From positions 1-64,000 of the forward strand of contig CAZEFT010000005.1 in NCBI GenBank assembly GCA_964511495.1: a DNA stretch of 64,000 nucleotides. The letters are read 5' to 3'. The DNA comes from Litorimonas sp964511495. Its GTDB lineage: Bacteria; Pseudomonadota; Alphaproteobacteria; Caulobacterales; Maricaulaceae. The notes below the pieces were generated by a model that had not been told where the DNA came from, did no database searches, and was given only the letters and a program-made list of their open reading frames with translations. This document shows positions 53,292-62,073 of the stretch, in pieces (position 1 is the first letter of the stretch; every line of letters starts with the position of its first letter). The position numbers and the translations under genes are program-made.

Positions 53292-53894
53292 TTATGCTTT
53301 TGAAGTGAAATCAGTCCATCGTGTTTTCAGCGTCTTGAGACGCTCTAATGCCTCCTCCAGATCCTGCTTATATTGCAATTGTTCCGGCGTTGGCCCTGTC
53401 GGTGTCGGAACAACTGATTTCGGAATAATTGAGACAGGTGGCACTTTGGTAGGTACAACACTCACAGTAGGTATATTTTCGGTCTTAGGGGCTTGCGGCG
53501 CTGAAGCAACAATCTTCACTTCAGTACTCTCAGCGCTTATTTTTTTCTTCGACTTTTTCTTGATCCGTTCCGGCACAAGATCTGTTTCTTCGACACTTTT
53601 ATCTCTTGCAGCCTTTTCGACCGATTGTCCCAACTCAATGATTCTCGCGGCACCCTTTAGCCGAATAAGTTTTTGGACGTCTTTGATGGGGTGCCCCTCA
53701 TCGTGGAGGAGTATTTTTATGCCCCGGAGCAATTCTATATCTTCGGGACGATAAAAACGTCGCCCCCCAGCGCGTTTAATGGGTTTGATTTGAGAGAATT
53801 TTGATTCCCAAAAGCGCAAAACATGGGGTTGCAGGTCAAGCTCTTCGCCTGCTTCGCTGATTGTTCTGAATGCCCGTGTCGTCTTCGATTGCAT
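53292..53894 (-). CDS. MerR-family transcriptional regulator
   Basis: 200 residues. The N-terminal winged helix (about 8-78) reads TISEAGEELDLQPHVLRFWESKF, then GGRRFYRPEDIELLRGIKILL, a MerR HTH whose recognition parts are intact. No cysteine-rich or other effector domain follows: the middle is Lys/Glu- and Pro/Val-rich (VPTKVPPVSIIPKSVVPTPTGPTP) and likely flexible, and a short coiled-coil-like helix ends the chain (YKQDLEEALERLKTLK). It follows ihfA on the same strand, the usual alphaproteobacterial neighbour. Target unknown. Confidence 0.9.
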   Translation of the reverse strand: MQSKTTRAFRTISEAGEELDLQPHVLRFWESKFSQIKPIKRAGGRRFYRPEDIELLRGIKILLHDEGHPIKDVQKLIRLKGAARIIELGQSVEKAARDKSVEETDLVPERIKKKSKKKISAESTEVKIVASAPQAPKTENIPTVSVVPTKVPPVSIIPKSVVPTPTGPTPEQLQYKQDLEEALERLKTLKTRWTDFTSKA

Positions 53895-53932
53895 GGCTAT
53901 GGCCGATTCTGTGACTTACGAATCAGACTATA

Positions 53933-54256
53933 TCATCTTTTTGGTGACAATGCCGAATCGACACGTTCCCTTAAAACCTGCGAAGGTTTGAAAACCAAAA
54001 CACGCCGAGATGTAATCGGCACTTCCTCACCCGTTTTGGGATTACGGCCAATACGTTCTTTTTTATCCCGCAGCGAGAATGTGCCGAACCCAGCCAGCTT
54101 TACATTCTCCCCCTTTAAGAGCGCCTCGCAAATATAATCTATAACAGATTCAACGAGTTCCGAGCTCTCAGCACGAGACAAACCAATCTCACGGTAAACC
54201 GCTTCTGCCAAATCGGCGCGCGTCACCGTCCCTGAATTTTGCAAGTTAGACACCAT
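53933..54256 (-). CDS. ihfA: integration host factor, alpha subunit
   Basis: DNA-bending HU/IHF-family protein, 107 residues, half of the IHF heterodimer. The block VKLAGFGTFSLRDKKERIGRNPKTGEEVPI carries the beta-arm, with the DNA-intercalating proline in GRNPKTG. The N-terminus has TRADLAEAVYREIGLSRAES. Upstream, between it and fabH, is a palindrome GTTAAGTTTTAAC (54311-54323) and GAGGCCTC followed by six T's, which may reduce read-through and leave ihfA under its own promoter. Confidence 0.95.
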   Translation of the reverse strand: MVSNLQNSGTVTRADLAEAVYREIGLSRAESSELVESVIDYICEALLKGENVKLAGFGTFSLRDKKERIGRNPKTGEEVPITSRRVLVFKPSQVLRERVDSALSPKR

Positions 54257-54358
54257 ACCCCTTTAGAGCAAAAAAGAGGCCTCCACCGCAAGGAAATTCT
54301 TAAAGAAACCGTTAAGTTTTAACGTCATACGAGCAGAACAAGGCCAACGAACCCTCGA

Positions 54359-55318
54359 TTAGTAGCGCAAAAGCGCGGCACCCCAGGTAAAACCGCCCCC
54401 GAAGGCCTCTAGCATAACCAAATCACCGCGTTTGATCCGACCATCTTCGACCGCACTCAGCATTGCCAACGGAACAGAGGCCGCTGATGTGTTGGCGTGT
54501 AGAGCCACTGTTGAAACGACCTGCTCTGGTTGAATTTTTAAACGACGGGCGACGCCGTTTAGAATCCGCTGATTGGCCTGATGAGGCACAAACCAGTCAA
54601 TCTCTGAAACAGCTATGCCTGCTTTATCCGCGCAAGATTTCATCGCGTCGGCAATTTCCGTTACTGCGTGCTTAAAGACCTGATTACCCAACATGCGTAA
54701 CTTACCGACCGTTTGAGTTTTCGATGGACCGCCATCAACATAAAGCATGTCGCGATAGCGTCCATCAGACCGGATGAAGCACTCAATCACCCCGTCCTCT
54801 GTGTCCTTCTCGGCCTGAAACACCATTGCCCCTGCCCCATCACCAAATAATACGCAAGTGGAGCGGTCGTCCCAATCCAGAATACGTGAAAAGGTTTCAG
54901 CACCAATTAAAAGAACACGATTCGCGGCACCCGATCGGATCATAGAAGACACCACATTCACACCATAAAGGAAGCCACTACAGACCGCTTGTAAATCAAA
55001 CGCTGCACCGTGGTTCATGCCCAAGCGCTCTTGAATAATCGTCGCTGTTGAAGGGAAAGTATAATCAGGCGTTGAGGTTGCAACGACAATCAGGTCTATA
55101 TCATCAGCGGTCATCCCTGCATTGGCCAAAGCCTTTTGCGAAGCTTCATAACCCAAATCCGACGTAGCTTGTCCATCCGCCGCAATATGACGTTGATGAA
55201 TACCCGTGCGCTCCCTAATCCATGCATCACTGGTTTCAAGTTTCGGGTCAAATTCGTCATTACGAATAATGCGGTTCGGCAAATACCCGCCAATGCCCTT
55301 TATGACTGCCCGTCTCAT
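54359..55318 (-). CDS. fabH: beta-ketoacyl-ACP synthase III
   Basis: Starts fatty acid synthesis by condensing acetyl-CoA with malonyl-ACP. It is 319 residues. The Cys-His-Asn triad is visible: DLQAVCSGFLYG, WFVPHQANQRI and LHANTSAASVPLA. SDAWIRERTGI near the N-terminus and the C-terminal EAFGGGFTWGAALLRY are family marks. Its ATG overlaps the plsX stop by 1 nt. Confidence 0.97.
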   Translation of the reverse strand: MRRAVIKGIGGYLPNRIIRNDEFDPKLETSDAWIRERTGIHQRHIAADGQATSDLGYEASQKALANAGMTADDIDLIVVATSTPDYTFPSTATIIQERLGMNHGAAFDLQAVCSGFLYGVNVVSSMIRSGAANRVLLIGAETFSRILDWDDRSTCVLFGDGAGAMVFQAEKDTEDGVIECFIRSDGRYRDMLYVDGGPSKTQTVGKLRMLGNQVFKHAVTEIADAMKSCADKAGIAVSEIDWFVPHQANQRILNGVARRLKIQPEQVVSTVALHANTSAASVPLAMLSAVEDGRIKRGDLVMLEAFGGGFTWGAALLRY

Positions 55319-56370
55319 TATTCTATAAATCCAATATTATCATCTTCATCATGAAGAGCCGCTAATTCATGTTCGATATCGTCAAGGAAATTACTGCCAG
55401 CCAAACCTGTCGCAATGTTAAGCGCATTGGCATATCCGACTTTGTCGGTTCCACCATGACTTTTAATCACAGCGCCGTTTACGCCTAAAAGAACGCCGCC
55501 ATTCACTTTTCGTGGGTCCATACGTTTTTTCGCCTTCAAAAGCGCCAGAGCGTTCAAGAAGGTTGTGAATTTGGACCAGATATTACCGTAAAGCGCCTCG
55601 CTAAGCACTGTATTGACAAGCCTCGCTGTTCCCTCTGCCGCTTTGATTGTAATATTACCTGTGAAACCATCAGTGACGATAATATCCGTATCGCCTAGTG
55701 AAATATCATTGCCTTCAACGAAGCCCACATAGTTCAAACCAATATCGCTTTGATTTAATCGCTCATGAGCCGCTTTCACACTGGCATTACCCTTTTGTTC
55801 TTCCGAGCCGACATTTAGCAAACCTATAGACGGTGATTCAACGCCGTATAGCGCGCGATAAAAGGCATCACCCAAAACGGCGAATTCCGAGAGTTGAGAG
55901 GCACTGGCTTCGACATTCGCGCCAACATCCAAAATGACGCAATTACCTTCAACACGCGGCCATGTCGCGATGAGGGCGGGACGTTGAATACCGGTCATGC
56001 GCTTCAAAATGACAATCGACATCGCCATCAAAGCACCGGTATTCCCCGCAGACACAACTATATTAGCGCGTTTTTCCTTCACAGCCAGAATGGCATTCCA
56101 CATACTGCTGCCTTTACCCTTGCGCATAGCCTGAGAAGGTTTTTCATCCATAGTTACGGATTTGTCAGTGTGGCAAACTTCTGAGCGGGCACGCGTCAAA
56201 GGCGTTTTTTTTAACAAGGCATCCAATTCAGGCTGATTTCCATGCAAAAGAAAGCGGGCCCGACGGCCTTTCCCTTCATGTTTCAGAAAATATTCAATTC
56301 CTTGAATGACCACATCTGGCGCATCATCACCACCCATGGCATCAACGGAAATCACCAAACCGTCCAGCAT
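55318..56370 (-). CDS. plsX: phosphate acyltransferase PlsX
   Basis: Converts acyl-ACP to acyl-phosphate for phospholipid synthesis; peripheral membrane enzyme, 350 residues. Family blocks: VISVDAMGGDDAPDVVIQG, the MDEKPSQAMRKGKGSSM loop, VSAGNTGALMAM, LDVGANVEASASQL, GLLNVGSEEQKGN, and IVTDGFTGNITIKAAEG. It is coupled to fabH. The DUF177 gene that often precedes plsX in alphaproteobacteria is not found between here and the bc1 chaperone gene. Confidence 0.96.
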   Translation of the reverse strand: MLDGLVISVDAMGGDDAPDVVIQGIEYFLKHEGKGRRARFLLHGNQPELDALLKKTPLTRARSEVCHTDKSVTMDEKPSQAMRKGKGSSMWNAILAVKEKRANIVVSAGNTGALMAMSIVILKRMTGIQRPALIATWPRVEGNCVILDVGANVEASASQLSEFAVLGDAFYRALYGVESPSIGLLNVGSEEQKGNASVKAAHERLNQSDIGLNYVGFVEGNDISLGDTDIIVTDGFTGNITIKAAEGTARLVNTVLSEALYGNIWSKFTTFLNALALLKAKKRMDPRKVNGGVLLGVNGAVIKSHGGTDKVGYANALNIATGLAGSNFLDDIEHELAALHDEDDNIGFIE

Positions 56371-56471
56371 GCTGTCCCTTTATCTCTCTTGCTCGGCCTT
56401 ATAACGGAGACAGCCTGATAATTCTAACCCTAATTCAGTTTGATTTTGGCGCGAGAGAACAGTGACAAAAA

Positions 56472-57029
56472 TTATTTGTCACCACCAAATATAGGAAACT
56501 GAAAGCGTGCACGCGCTATTTCACCTAAGTTAAGGCTACTTAAGGACTGCCTCAAATCAGTAATATAGACATCCAATGATCGCTTGAACCCGTCTGCAAG
56601 GCTGATGGCCCTTTCGTCCTCATCCTCCGTATAAAGACGCTCGGCGACATCAGATAATCGCCCTCCTTCAAAGGCGTCCGTATAATCCTTCACACGCGTA
56701 TAAAAAAGACGAATCATAGGTTTGATACGTTTAGCAACCCCCGTATCGGACAGGCCTTCCTCGCGCAGGGCAATTTCGAAGTCGTCCTTCATGTAATCAA
56801 AAAGCGCTTGAGACAATCGTTGTCCGTTTTCACCATGTGTCCGCAACGCTTCATAAACGGGTGCGATGTGTAGAGTCAGCACATCAATTCGCCCATCATA
56901 ATTGTCAGGGAAGCGCCCCTCCCCATAGAATTCCGGGCGTCGGGCCTGTACCATCAACCCATTATAAAGAGTTTCGGCATCCCGTTTTGCATTGTCAGTT
57001 CTGCCAAATATGCGAGAGAACAATCCCAT
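56472..57029 (-). CDS. ubiquinol-cytochrome c chaperone family protein (CBP3-like)
   Basis: 185 residues, soluble and helical. The family blocks are LYNGLMVQARRPEFYGEGRFPDNYDGRIDVLTLHI, LFDYMKDDFEIALREEGLSDTGVAKRIK and FYTRVKDYTDAF. Mitochondrial CBP3 relatives assist biogenesis of cytochrome b of complex III; a matching role for the bacterial form is inferred. Divergent from bamE and about 100 bp before plsX, a usual alphaproteobacterial neighbourhood. Confidence 0.9.
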   Translation of the reverse strand: MGLFSRIFGRTDNAKRDAETLYNGLMVQARRPEFYGEGRFPDNYDGRIDVLTLHIAPVYEALRTHGENGQRLSQALFDYMKDDFEIALREEGLSDTGVAKRIKPMIRLFYTRVKDYTDAFEGGRLSDVAERLYTEDEDERAISLADGFKRSLDVYITDLRQSLSSLNLGEIARARFQFPIFGGDK

Positions 57030-57123
57030 AAATCTAACCTATGTTTAACGCAGTATCTATCTTGCCAGTCCACAACTCTTTGGCTAGGTCTTAGCGCGTT
57101 CAGATAGAAGTAAAAGTGACTAT

Positions 57124-57633
57124 ATGACCTTTACGTTTTTAAAACCTGCTTGTTTTGCCCTTGCGGCTATGAGTCTCATGGCTTGCAATCCTGTCCTGCG
57201 GACTCATGGCTACGTTCCGACCAGTGATAAGCCACAAGCGGTTAACCCTGAAACAGATACTAAGGCGAGTGTTCTCGCGCGGCTTGGCAACCCATCAATC
57301 AAATCAACCTTCGAGGAAGAGATTGATGAAGATGTTTGGTTTTACATGAATACAGTACGTCAGCGTTACGCCTATCTGCGCCCTCAAATTGAAGAGCGTT
57401 CAATCACAGCCATAACATTCGATGTCGACGGCAACGTCACAAAAGTTGCGGAATATGGTATCGAAGACGGTCAATACGTAAACTACGTGGATCGTGAGAC
57501 ACCGACTCGGGGTCGCGAACTATCGGTTTTGGAACAAGTTTTCGGAACGATTGGACGTTTGCCAACCGATCGGATTGGTGGCAACCAAGATGTGCCTGGT
57601 GGTCCCGGCGGGCCTGGGGGTGGCGGGCGTTAA
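57124..57633 (+). CDS. bamE: outer membrane protein assembly factor BamE
   Basis: 169-residue lipoprotein of the SmpA/OmlA family, part of the BAM complex that inserts beta-barrel proteins. The signal ends in a lipobox LMAC (residues 18-21). The BamE fold shows TDTKASVLARLGNPSIKSTF and DEDVWFYMNT, then a strand-rich part. The C-terminus is a flexible Gly/Pro tail (PGGPGGPGGGGR). Convergent with thiL, 16 nt apart. Confidence 0.92.
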   Translation: MTFTFLKPACFALAAMSLMACNPVLRTHGYVPTSDKPQAVNPETDTKASVLARLGNPSIKSTFEEEIDEDVWFYMNTVRQRYAYLRPQIEERSITAITFDVDGNVTKVAEYGIEDGQYVNYVDRETPTRGRELSVLEQVFGTIGRLPTDRIGGNQDVPGGPGGPGGGGR

Positions 57634-57649
57634 GCTTCGTTTCTAAAGG

Positions 57650-58642
57650 CTAATGAGTAAAGCCTAAGCTATTCAGGTTCAATACTTCACCAGATGAACC
57701 ATAAACGGTCAGACCTTTCCCTTCACCCACACGACCAATTTTAGTCACGGGCAGGCCTATCTCCTTAGCCGTTTTCGCTAAAACATGTGAGTTTGAGGCC
57801 TTGGCGGTGAACAGTAATTCGAAATCTTCGCCGCCGGTTACCAATCGTAAAAGCCGCTCTGAAATATCTCCTGCCTCACACCACGCCTGAGCAAAGTTAC
57901 TGATCGGACAGCAGGAAATATCCAACTCAATGTGTTTTTTGGAAGCTTTAGCAATATGAGCGGCTTCAGATAAGACGCCATCAGAAACATCTGCACAAGC
58001 GGTTGCATATTGCCTCAACAACTTTCGAAATAACAGACGAGGCTCTGCTTTCCTGAAAGCCTTTTCCCAATGCCATAAGGCCTCACCTGAAGGCTCAAAT
58101 GATAGAATATCTTCGTGTTTTTGAAGAGCCAGTAAACCCAAATGGGCATCCCCGATTGTTCCCGTCACCCAAACGATGTCCCCCTCTTCTGCACCGGATC
58201 GCTTCACCATTTCGCCGGATGGGACAGCGCCTATAAAGCTGGCCGTGACTGTAAATGGACCGTCTGCTTTTACAGTATCACCGCCAAAGAGGGAAAAGTC
58301 GTAGCGTTGCTGTAAGCTCTCCAACCCTTTTGTGAAGCCGCCCATCCAATTACGCAATTTAGTGTCAGGAAGATTTTTCGGCCAAACAACCGACAACAGA
58401 TAACCAAGCGGTCGGGCACCCTTAGCCGCCAGATCGGACAAATTGGCAATCAATAATCGCTCAGCGGTCCCCGCTCCGTACTCTCCAGGAAGAAAGTGAA
58501 CACCTTCCACCATCGTGTCCTGCGTTAAAACAAGATCATGCCCGGATGGAGGCTGCATCAAGGCTGCGTCATCAAGAAGATTTAACCCTTCTGGCCCGGC
58601 CAAAGGTTTTAGATAGGTTTCGATCCAGTCGAATTCGTTCAA
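57650..58642 (-). CDS. thiL: thiamine-monophosphate kinase
   Basis: ATP-dependent phosphorylation of thiamine phosphate to the diphosphate cofactor, 330 residues from TTG 58642, 1 nt after the nusB stop. That start gives LNEFDWIETYLKPLA, the usual family N-terminus; ATG 58678, inside nusB, would add 12 residues. PurM-like fold with LLDDAALMQ, TQDTMVEGVHF, ANLSDLAAKGARPLGYLLS, FSLFGGDTVKADGPFTVTA, and ACADVSDGVLSEAAHI. Last gene of the riboflavin/nusB block. Confidence 0.93.
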   Translation of the reverse strand: MNEFDWIETYLKPLAGPEGLNLLDDAALMQPPSGHDLVLTQDTMVEGVHFLPGEYGAGTAERLLIANLSDLAAKGARPLGYLLSVVWPKNLPDTKLRNWMGGFTKGLESLQQRYDFSLFGGDTVKADGPFTVTASFIGAVPSGEMVKRSGAEEGDIVWVTGTIGDAHLGLLALQKHEDILSFEPSGEALWHWEKAFRKAEPRLLFRKLLRQYATACADVSDGVLSEAAHIAKASKKHIELDISCCPISNFAQAWCEAGDISERLLRLVTGGEDFELLFTAKASNSHVLAKTAKEIGLPVTKIGRVGEGKGLTVYGSSGEVLNLNSLGFTH

Positions 58643-58643
58643 G

Positions 58644-59165
58644 CTAGGCGTCTTTTTCCGTTGATTGAAACGGCGCATCAGTCGTCACAGCAGGGGCAAC
58701 GCCCACGAGGCCGAATTCAGCGGCTCGAACCTCTTTGGCAATCTTATCCAAAATGGAATTCACCATGCCCGGCTCTTTACCGTCGAAAAAATCCGCGGCT
58801 ATTGAGACGTATTCATTGATGATAACAAGTGCAGGGATATCAGGACGTCGCATGACCTCAAAAGCGGCTGCGCGAAGAAGGCTTCGCAACGTTAAATCTA
58901 AACGACGTAAAGGCCATTTTTCCGGCAAAAGGCTGCTAATCTTAGTATCAATTGCATTTTGTGACGCGACGACACCCTCCACGACATCTTCGAAAAATGC
59001 TTCGTCAACCTGAACCATGCCGGGTTCGTCATGAAAACCGAACCGATGGTTTTGGAATTCGCGCACTACAACTTTGGACGGCGCATTGGCGATATCCATT
59101 TGATACAGGGCTTGAACAATAGACACGCGCGCTGCGCGTCTGTGTTTAGGGTTGGCTCCGGCCAT
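58644..59165 (-). CDS. nusB: transcription antitermination factor NusB
   Basis: 173 residues, all-helical RNA-binding protein of the rRNA antitermination complex. N-terminal KHRRAARVSIVQALYQMDI with the arginine-rich RNA contact, and the C-terminal IINEYVSIAADFFDGKEPGMVNSILDKIAKE block are diagnostic. It overlaps ribH by 1 nt (TAATG). Confidence 0.95.
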   Translation of the reverse strand: MAGANPKHRRAARVSIVQALYQMDIANAPSKVVVREFQNHRFGFHDEPGMVQVDEAFFEDVVEGVVASQNAIDTKISSLLPEKWPLRRLDLTLRSLLRAAAFEVMRRPDIPALVIINEYVSIAADFFDGKEPGMVNSILDKIAKEVRAAEFGLVGVAPAVTTDAPFQSTEKDA

Positions 59166-59611
59166 TATGAAGCCGACTTTCCGACGGGTTCCGACAATGC
59201 TTTTCTAACGCTGATCATTTTCAAGGCCGCATTGGCAGCGAAACCACCTTTGTCCTTTTGATCGACCTTGGCTCTGGCCCAGGCCTGCTCTTCATTTTCG
59301 ACGGTGATAATGCCGTTACCAATGGCCAAACATTTATCAGTCGCAAGGACCATCAAGGCGCGCGCAGATTCTGTGCAAACATAATCATAATGCGTTGTTT
59401 CACCGCGTATCACACATCCGAGAGCCACATAGCCGTCATAATCATGAGACCCTGCTTCTGCATAAGCAATCGCATGCGGAATTTCGAGAGCGCCCGGGAC
59501 TGTTAGTTTTGTGATTTTCGCACCCACGCGCTGTAGTGCCGCAATAGCACCATCCAATAAAGCATCGGAAATCTCTTCGTAAAAACGTGCTTCAATAATC
59601 AGAATATTCAT
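59165..59611 (-). CDS. ribH: 6,7-dimethyl-8-ribityllumazine synthase
   Basis: Penultimate riboflavin step, 148 residues, forms icosahedral or pentameric assemblies in relatives. Motifs: the aryl-binding Phe/Tyr in IIEARFYEEISDALLDGA, TVPGALEIPHAIAYA and LGCVIRGETTHYDYVC, containing the catalytic His. NGIITVENEEQAWARA follows. It overlaps ribBX by 4 nt. Confidence 0.96.
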   Translation of the reverse strand: MNILIIEARFYEEISDALLDGAIAALQRVGAKITKLTVPGALEIPHAIAYAEAGSHDYDGYVALGCVIRGETTHYDYVCTESARALMVLATDKCLAIGNGIITVENEEQAWARAKVDQKDKGGFAANAALKMISVRKALSEPVGKSAS

Positions 59612-60756
59612 GAACTTACTTTCTTACTGCTTAGAGGCTGAATACCGACCAACTCAAGATCATAGGCTTCCAAACCAATTAACCGCGGCATGGTATCTGT
59701 AATAAGCCGCATTTTTTTAACCCCTTGATCGACGAGAATTTGTGCGCCGACACCATATTCGCGTATGTTTTGTTCTTTACGATCAATCGTCGATTTATGT
59801 GCGCCAAGGCGTTCCAAAAGCGTATCAATCGACCCTTCGCGAATTAAGACCAGAACAGAATGTCCGTCGTAAGCCGCAAGATCTTTCATCGCGTTCCAAA
59901 TCAGACCTGAGCGAGGACTGTCTTCGTAGAGTACGTCCCCTGCAAAATCAATTTTGTGAACCCGCACAAGTGTTTCTTTTCCCGGCTCGGCTTTACCACG
60001 GCTCAATGCAACATGTTCACGACCATCCAAGAAATTCCGGTAAACGTGAATATTAAAGTCATCATTATTTTGAGACGTAAATTCAGAGGTCGCAACGTGT
60101 TTGACGAAGTGGTCTTTTTTCATGCGATAGCCGACCAAATCTTCAATCGTTCCGATTTTTAACCCATGAAATTGAGCAAATTTCACCAGATCATCAAGAC
60201 GCGCCATACTCCCATCATCATTCATAATTTCACAAATGACAGCAGACGGGTTTAGTCCGGCCATACGGGAAATATCAACAGAAGCCTCTGTGTGACCGGT
60301 TCTCACCAACACGCCACCATCTTTCGCGATAAGCGGGAACATGTGGCCCGGCGTTACAATGTCATCAGCACGGCTGTCTGGATCAATAGCCACCTGAATG
60401 GTGCGAGAGCGATCTCCAGCACTGATGCCTGTTGTGACACCTTCTCTGGCTTCGATAGACTGCGTAAAGGCCGTTTCGAACCGAGAGCCATTATTCTTGT
60501 TTTGCGGCTCTAAGCCCAAAAGCTCAGCCCGTTCTTGCTCAAGAGCTAAACAAATCAATCCACGGCCATATTTCGCCATGAAATTAACGGCATCAGGCGT
60601 TGCAAATTGTGCAGGGATAATCAAATCGCCTTCATTTTCGCGGTCTTCTGCATCCACCAAAATGTACATTCGACCATTCCGGGCATCCTCAATGATTTCC
60701 TCAGGTGTCGCCAGATTATAGACTTCTTGAAACGTCGCTGTATTTAATTCGCTCAC
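59608..60756 (-). CDS. ribB: RibBX: active DHBP synthase fused to a degenerate GTP cyclohydrolase II domain
   Basis: 382 residues. The N-terminal domain (about 15-215) is 3,4-dihydroxy-2-butanone-4-phosphate synthase with the acidic loop VDAEDRENEGDL, GRGLICLAL, GISAGDRSRTI, TPGHMFPL and RTGHTEASVDI. The C-terminal domain (about 220-382) has the GCHII shape, but the zinc-cysteine segment is lost. Where active enzymes have RVHSEC and LRCDCG, this one has RVHKID (265-270) and DSPRSG (279-284). No GTP cyclohydrolase II activity is expected; such RibBX proteins are known in proteobacteria. It is coupled by 4-nt overlaps to ribE upstream and ribH downstream. Confidence 0.92.
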   Translation of the reverse strand: MSELNTATFQEVYNLATPEEIIEDARNGRMYILVDAEDRENEGDLIIPAQFATPDAVNFMAKYGRGLICLALEQERAELLGLEPQNKNNGSRFETAFTQSIEAREGVTTGISAGDRSRTIQVAIDPDSRADDIVTPGHMFPLIAKDGGVLVRTGHTEASVDISRMAGLNPSAVICEIMNDDGSMARLDDLVKFAQFHGLKIGTIEDLVGYRMKKDHFVKHVATSEFTSQNNDDFNIHVYRNFLDGREHVALSRGKAEPGKETLVRVHKIDFAGDVLYEDSPRSGLIWNAMKDLAAYDGHSVLVLIREGSIDTLLERLGAHKSTIDRKEQNIREYGVGAQILVDQGVKKMRLITDTMPRLIGLEAYDLELVGIQPLSSKKVSS

Positions 60757-61385
60757 GCTGAGCCTTTCATTTGTGACAGATAACGCGCCACATAGCGGGC
60801 AATAAGGTCAATTTCCAGATTTACTTTATCACCGGGCTGTAATTGTCCCAATGTTGTGACCTCTGCTGTGTGAGGAATGATATTCACACTAAAACCCTCA
60901 TCGCTCACCGTGTTGACTGTTAATGACACCCCATCAATTGTAATAGACCCTTTTGGAGCAATTGTGCTCATCAGGTCTGGGGCTTTGAATGTAAGCTTTA
61001 GTGAACCTGCTAGAGCTTCCCGAGACGTTAAATACCCGACTTTATCCACATGTCCTGTGACCAAATGGCCGCCCAATTCATCGGCTGCCGTCATCGCGCG
61101 CTCCAAATTCATTTTATGGCCGACTTCCCATTCGCTTAACGTCGTTTTGTTCAAACTCTCATCCGACACATCAAAAGCGTAACGGCACCCCTTCTCCATT
61201 GCCTCTTTTTCCACGACCGTCATACACGCGCCGGCGTGGGAAATAGAGGCACCGATTGCAATTGTGTCACAGTCATAAGAACTCTCAACAACCATGCGCG
61301 TATCGCCCCATTCCGAACGCGTGCCTGACGTGTCGCGGTGAACGGAAATCAATGTGCCTATATCTGTAATAATGCCAGTAAACAT
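60753..61385 (-). CDS. ribE: riboflavin synthase, alpha subunit
   Basis: Final dismutation of two lumazines to riboflavin, 210 residues. Two lumazine-binding beta-barrel repeats: MFTGIITDIGTL at the start with GASISHAGACMTV, and the second with GHVDKVGYLTS and KGSITIDGVSLTVN. A short C-terminal helix for trimer formation (ARYVARYLSQM) is present. In operon between the ribD-like reductase gene and ribBX. Confidence 0.95.
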   Translation of the reverse strand: MFTGIITDIGTLISVHRDTSGTRSEWGDTRMVVESSYDCDTIAIGASISHAGACMTVVEKEAMEKGCRYAFDVSDESLNKTTLSEWEVGHKMNLERAMTAADELGGHLVTGHVDKVGYLTSREALAGSLKLTFKAPDLMSTIAPKGSITIDGVSLTVNTVSDEGFSVNIIPHTAEVTTLGQLQPGDKVNLEIDLIARYVARYLSQMKGSA

Positions 61386-61401
61386 ATGGATTAAGCCAAG
61401 C

Positions 61402-62070
61402 CTATAAATTCGCCGTGAGTTGGTAGCGCTCCCACATATCGGCCCCCACCTCTTTCACATCTATACGTTCAAAACGATAAATTTGACTGATATGGTCAAG
61501 CGATAAATTGCCGATAGCCGGACGCCCTTCCGCGCCTAGAATGACGGGAGCACGAAACCACTCTATCACGTCTACAAAACCTTGATGAATAAAGCTGGCC
61601 GCCAACGTGCCGCCACCTTCTAACAACAAGGTGTGAATTTGTTGGTTTTTAAGGGCTGTCATAGATGCCCCTAGGTCAAGACCGTTTTCGTTTCTTCCAA
61701 CAGACAAAATTTGCACGCCCAGCTTTCTTAATGTGTTCGCATGAGGCGTCTCTTCCTCTCCCTTCTCGCATAGTAAAGTGACAGATGTGGTTTTTGCCGT
61801 CTGAGCAAGATTCGATTGTTCAGCGAGACGGATTTGACTGTCAAATACAACGCGATGCGGGTCACTCATGCCTTTAATACGGGTTGTTAATTGTGGATTA
61901 TCCAAAACGGCTGTATTGGCCCCTACCGCGATTGCATCATGTTTGCCACGCAAACGCCGTCCCTCATATCGGGCCTCTTCGCCTGTAATCCACTCGGATT
62001 GACCGTTGGCCAAGGCGATCTTGCCGTCCAAAGAAGAGGCGAGTTTCAGTGTGACGCGTGGGCGTTTCAA
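61402..62070 (-). CDS. RibD C-terminal reductase domain only
   Basis: 222 residues, matching only the reductase half of bifunctional RibD. It starts directly at the reductase block RPRVTLKLASSLDGKIALANGQSEWITG, with HDAIAVGANTAVLDNPQLT and the family's late LLLEGGGTLAASFI. The zinc deaminase domain (HAE and PCxxxGxTPPC motifs), about 145 residues in normal RibD, is missing. nrdR is only 3 nt upstream, so it has not been moved just before it. The reductase reduces the ribosyl side chain with NADPH. The deaminase must be encoded elsewhere. Confidence 0.88.
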   Translation of the reverse strand: MKRPRVTLKLASSLDGKIALANGQSEWITGEEARYEGRRLRGKHDAIAVGANTAVLDNPQLTTRIKGMSDPHRVVFDSQIRLAEQSNLAQTAKTTSVTLLCEKGEEETPHANTLRKLGVQILSVGRNENGLDLGASMTALKNQQIHTLLLEGGGTLAASFIHQGFVDVIEWFRAPVILGAEGRPAIGNLSLDHISQIYRFERIDVKEVGADMWERYQLTANL

Positions 62071-62073
62071 ACC

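Noticed and set aside
54311..54323. GTTAAGTTTTAAC as a CtrA box before ihfA
   Set aside because: The two TTAA half-sites are only 3 nt apart; the CtrA motif needs 7.
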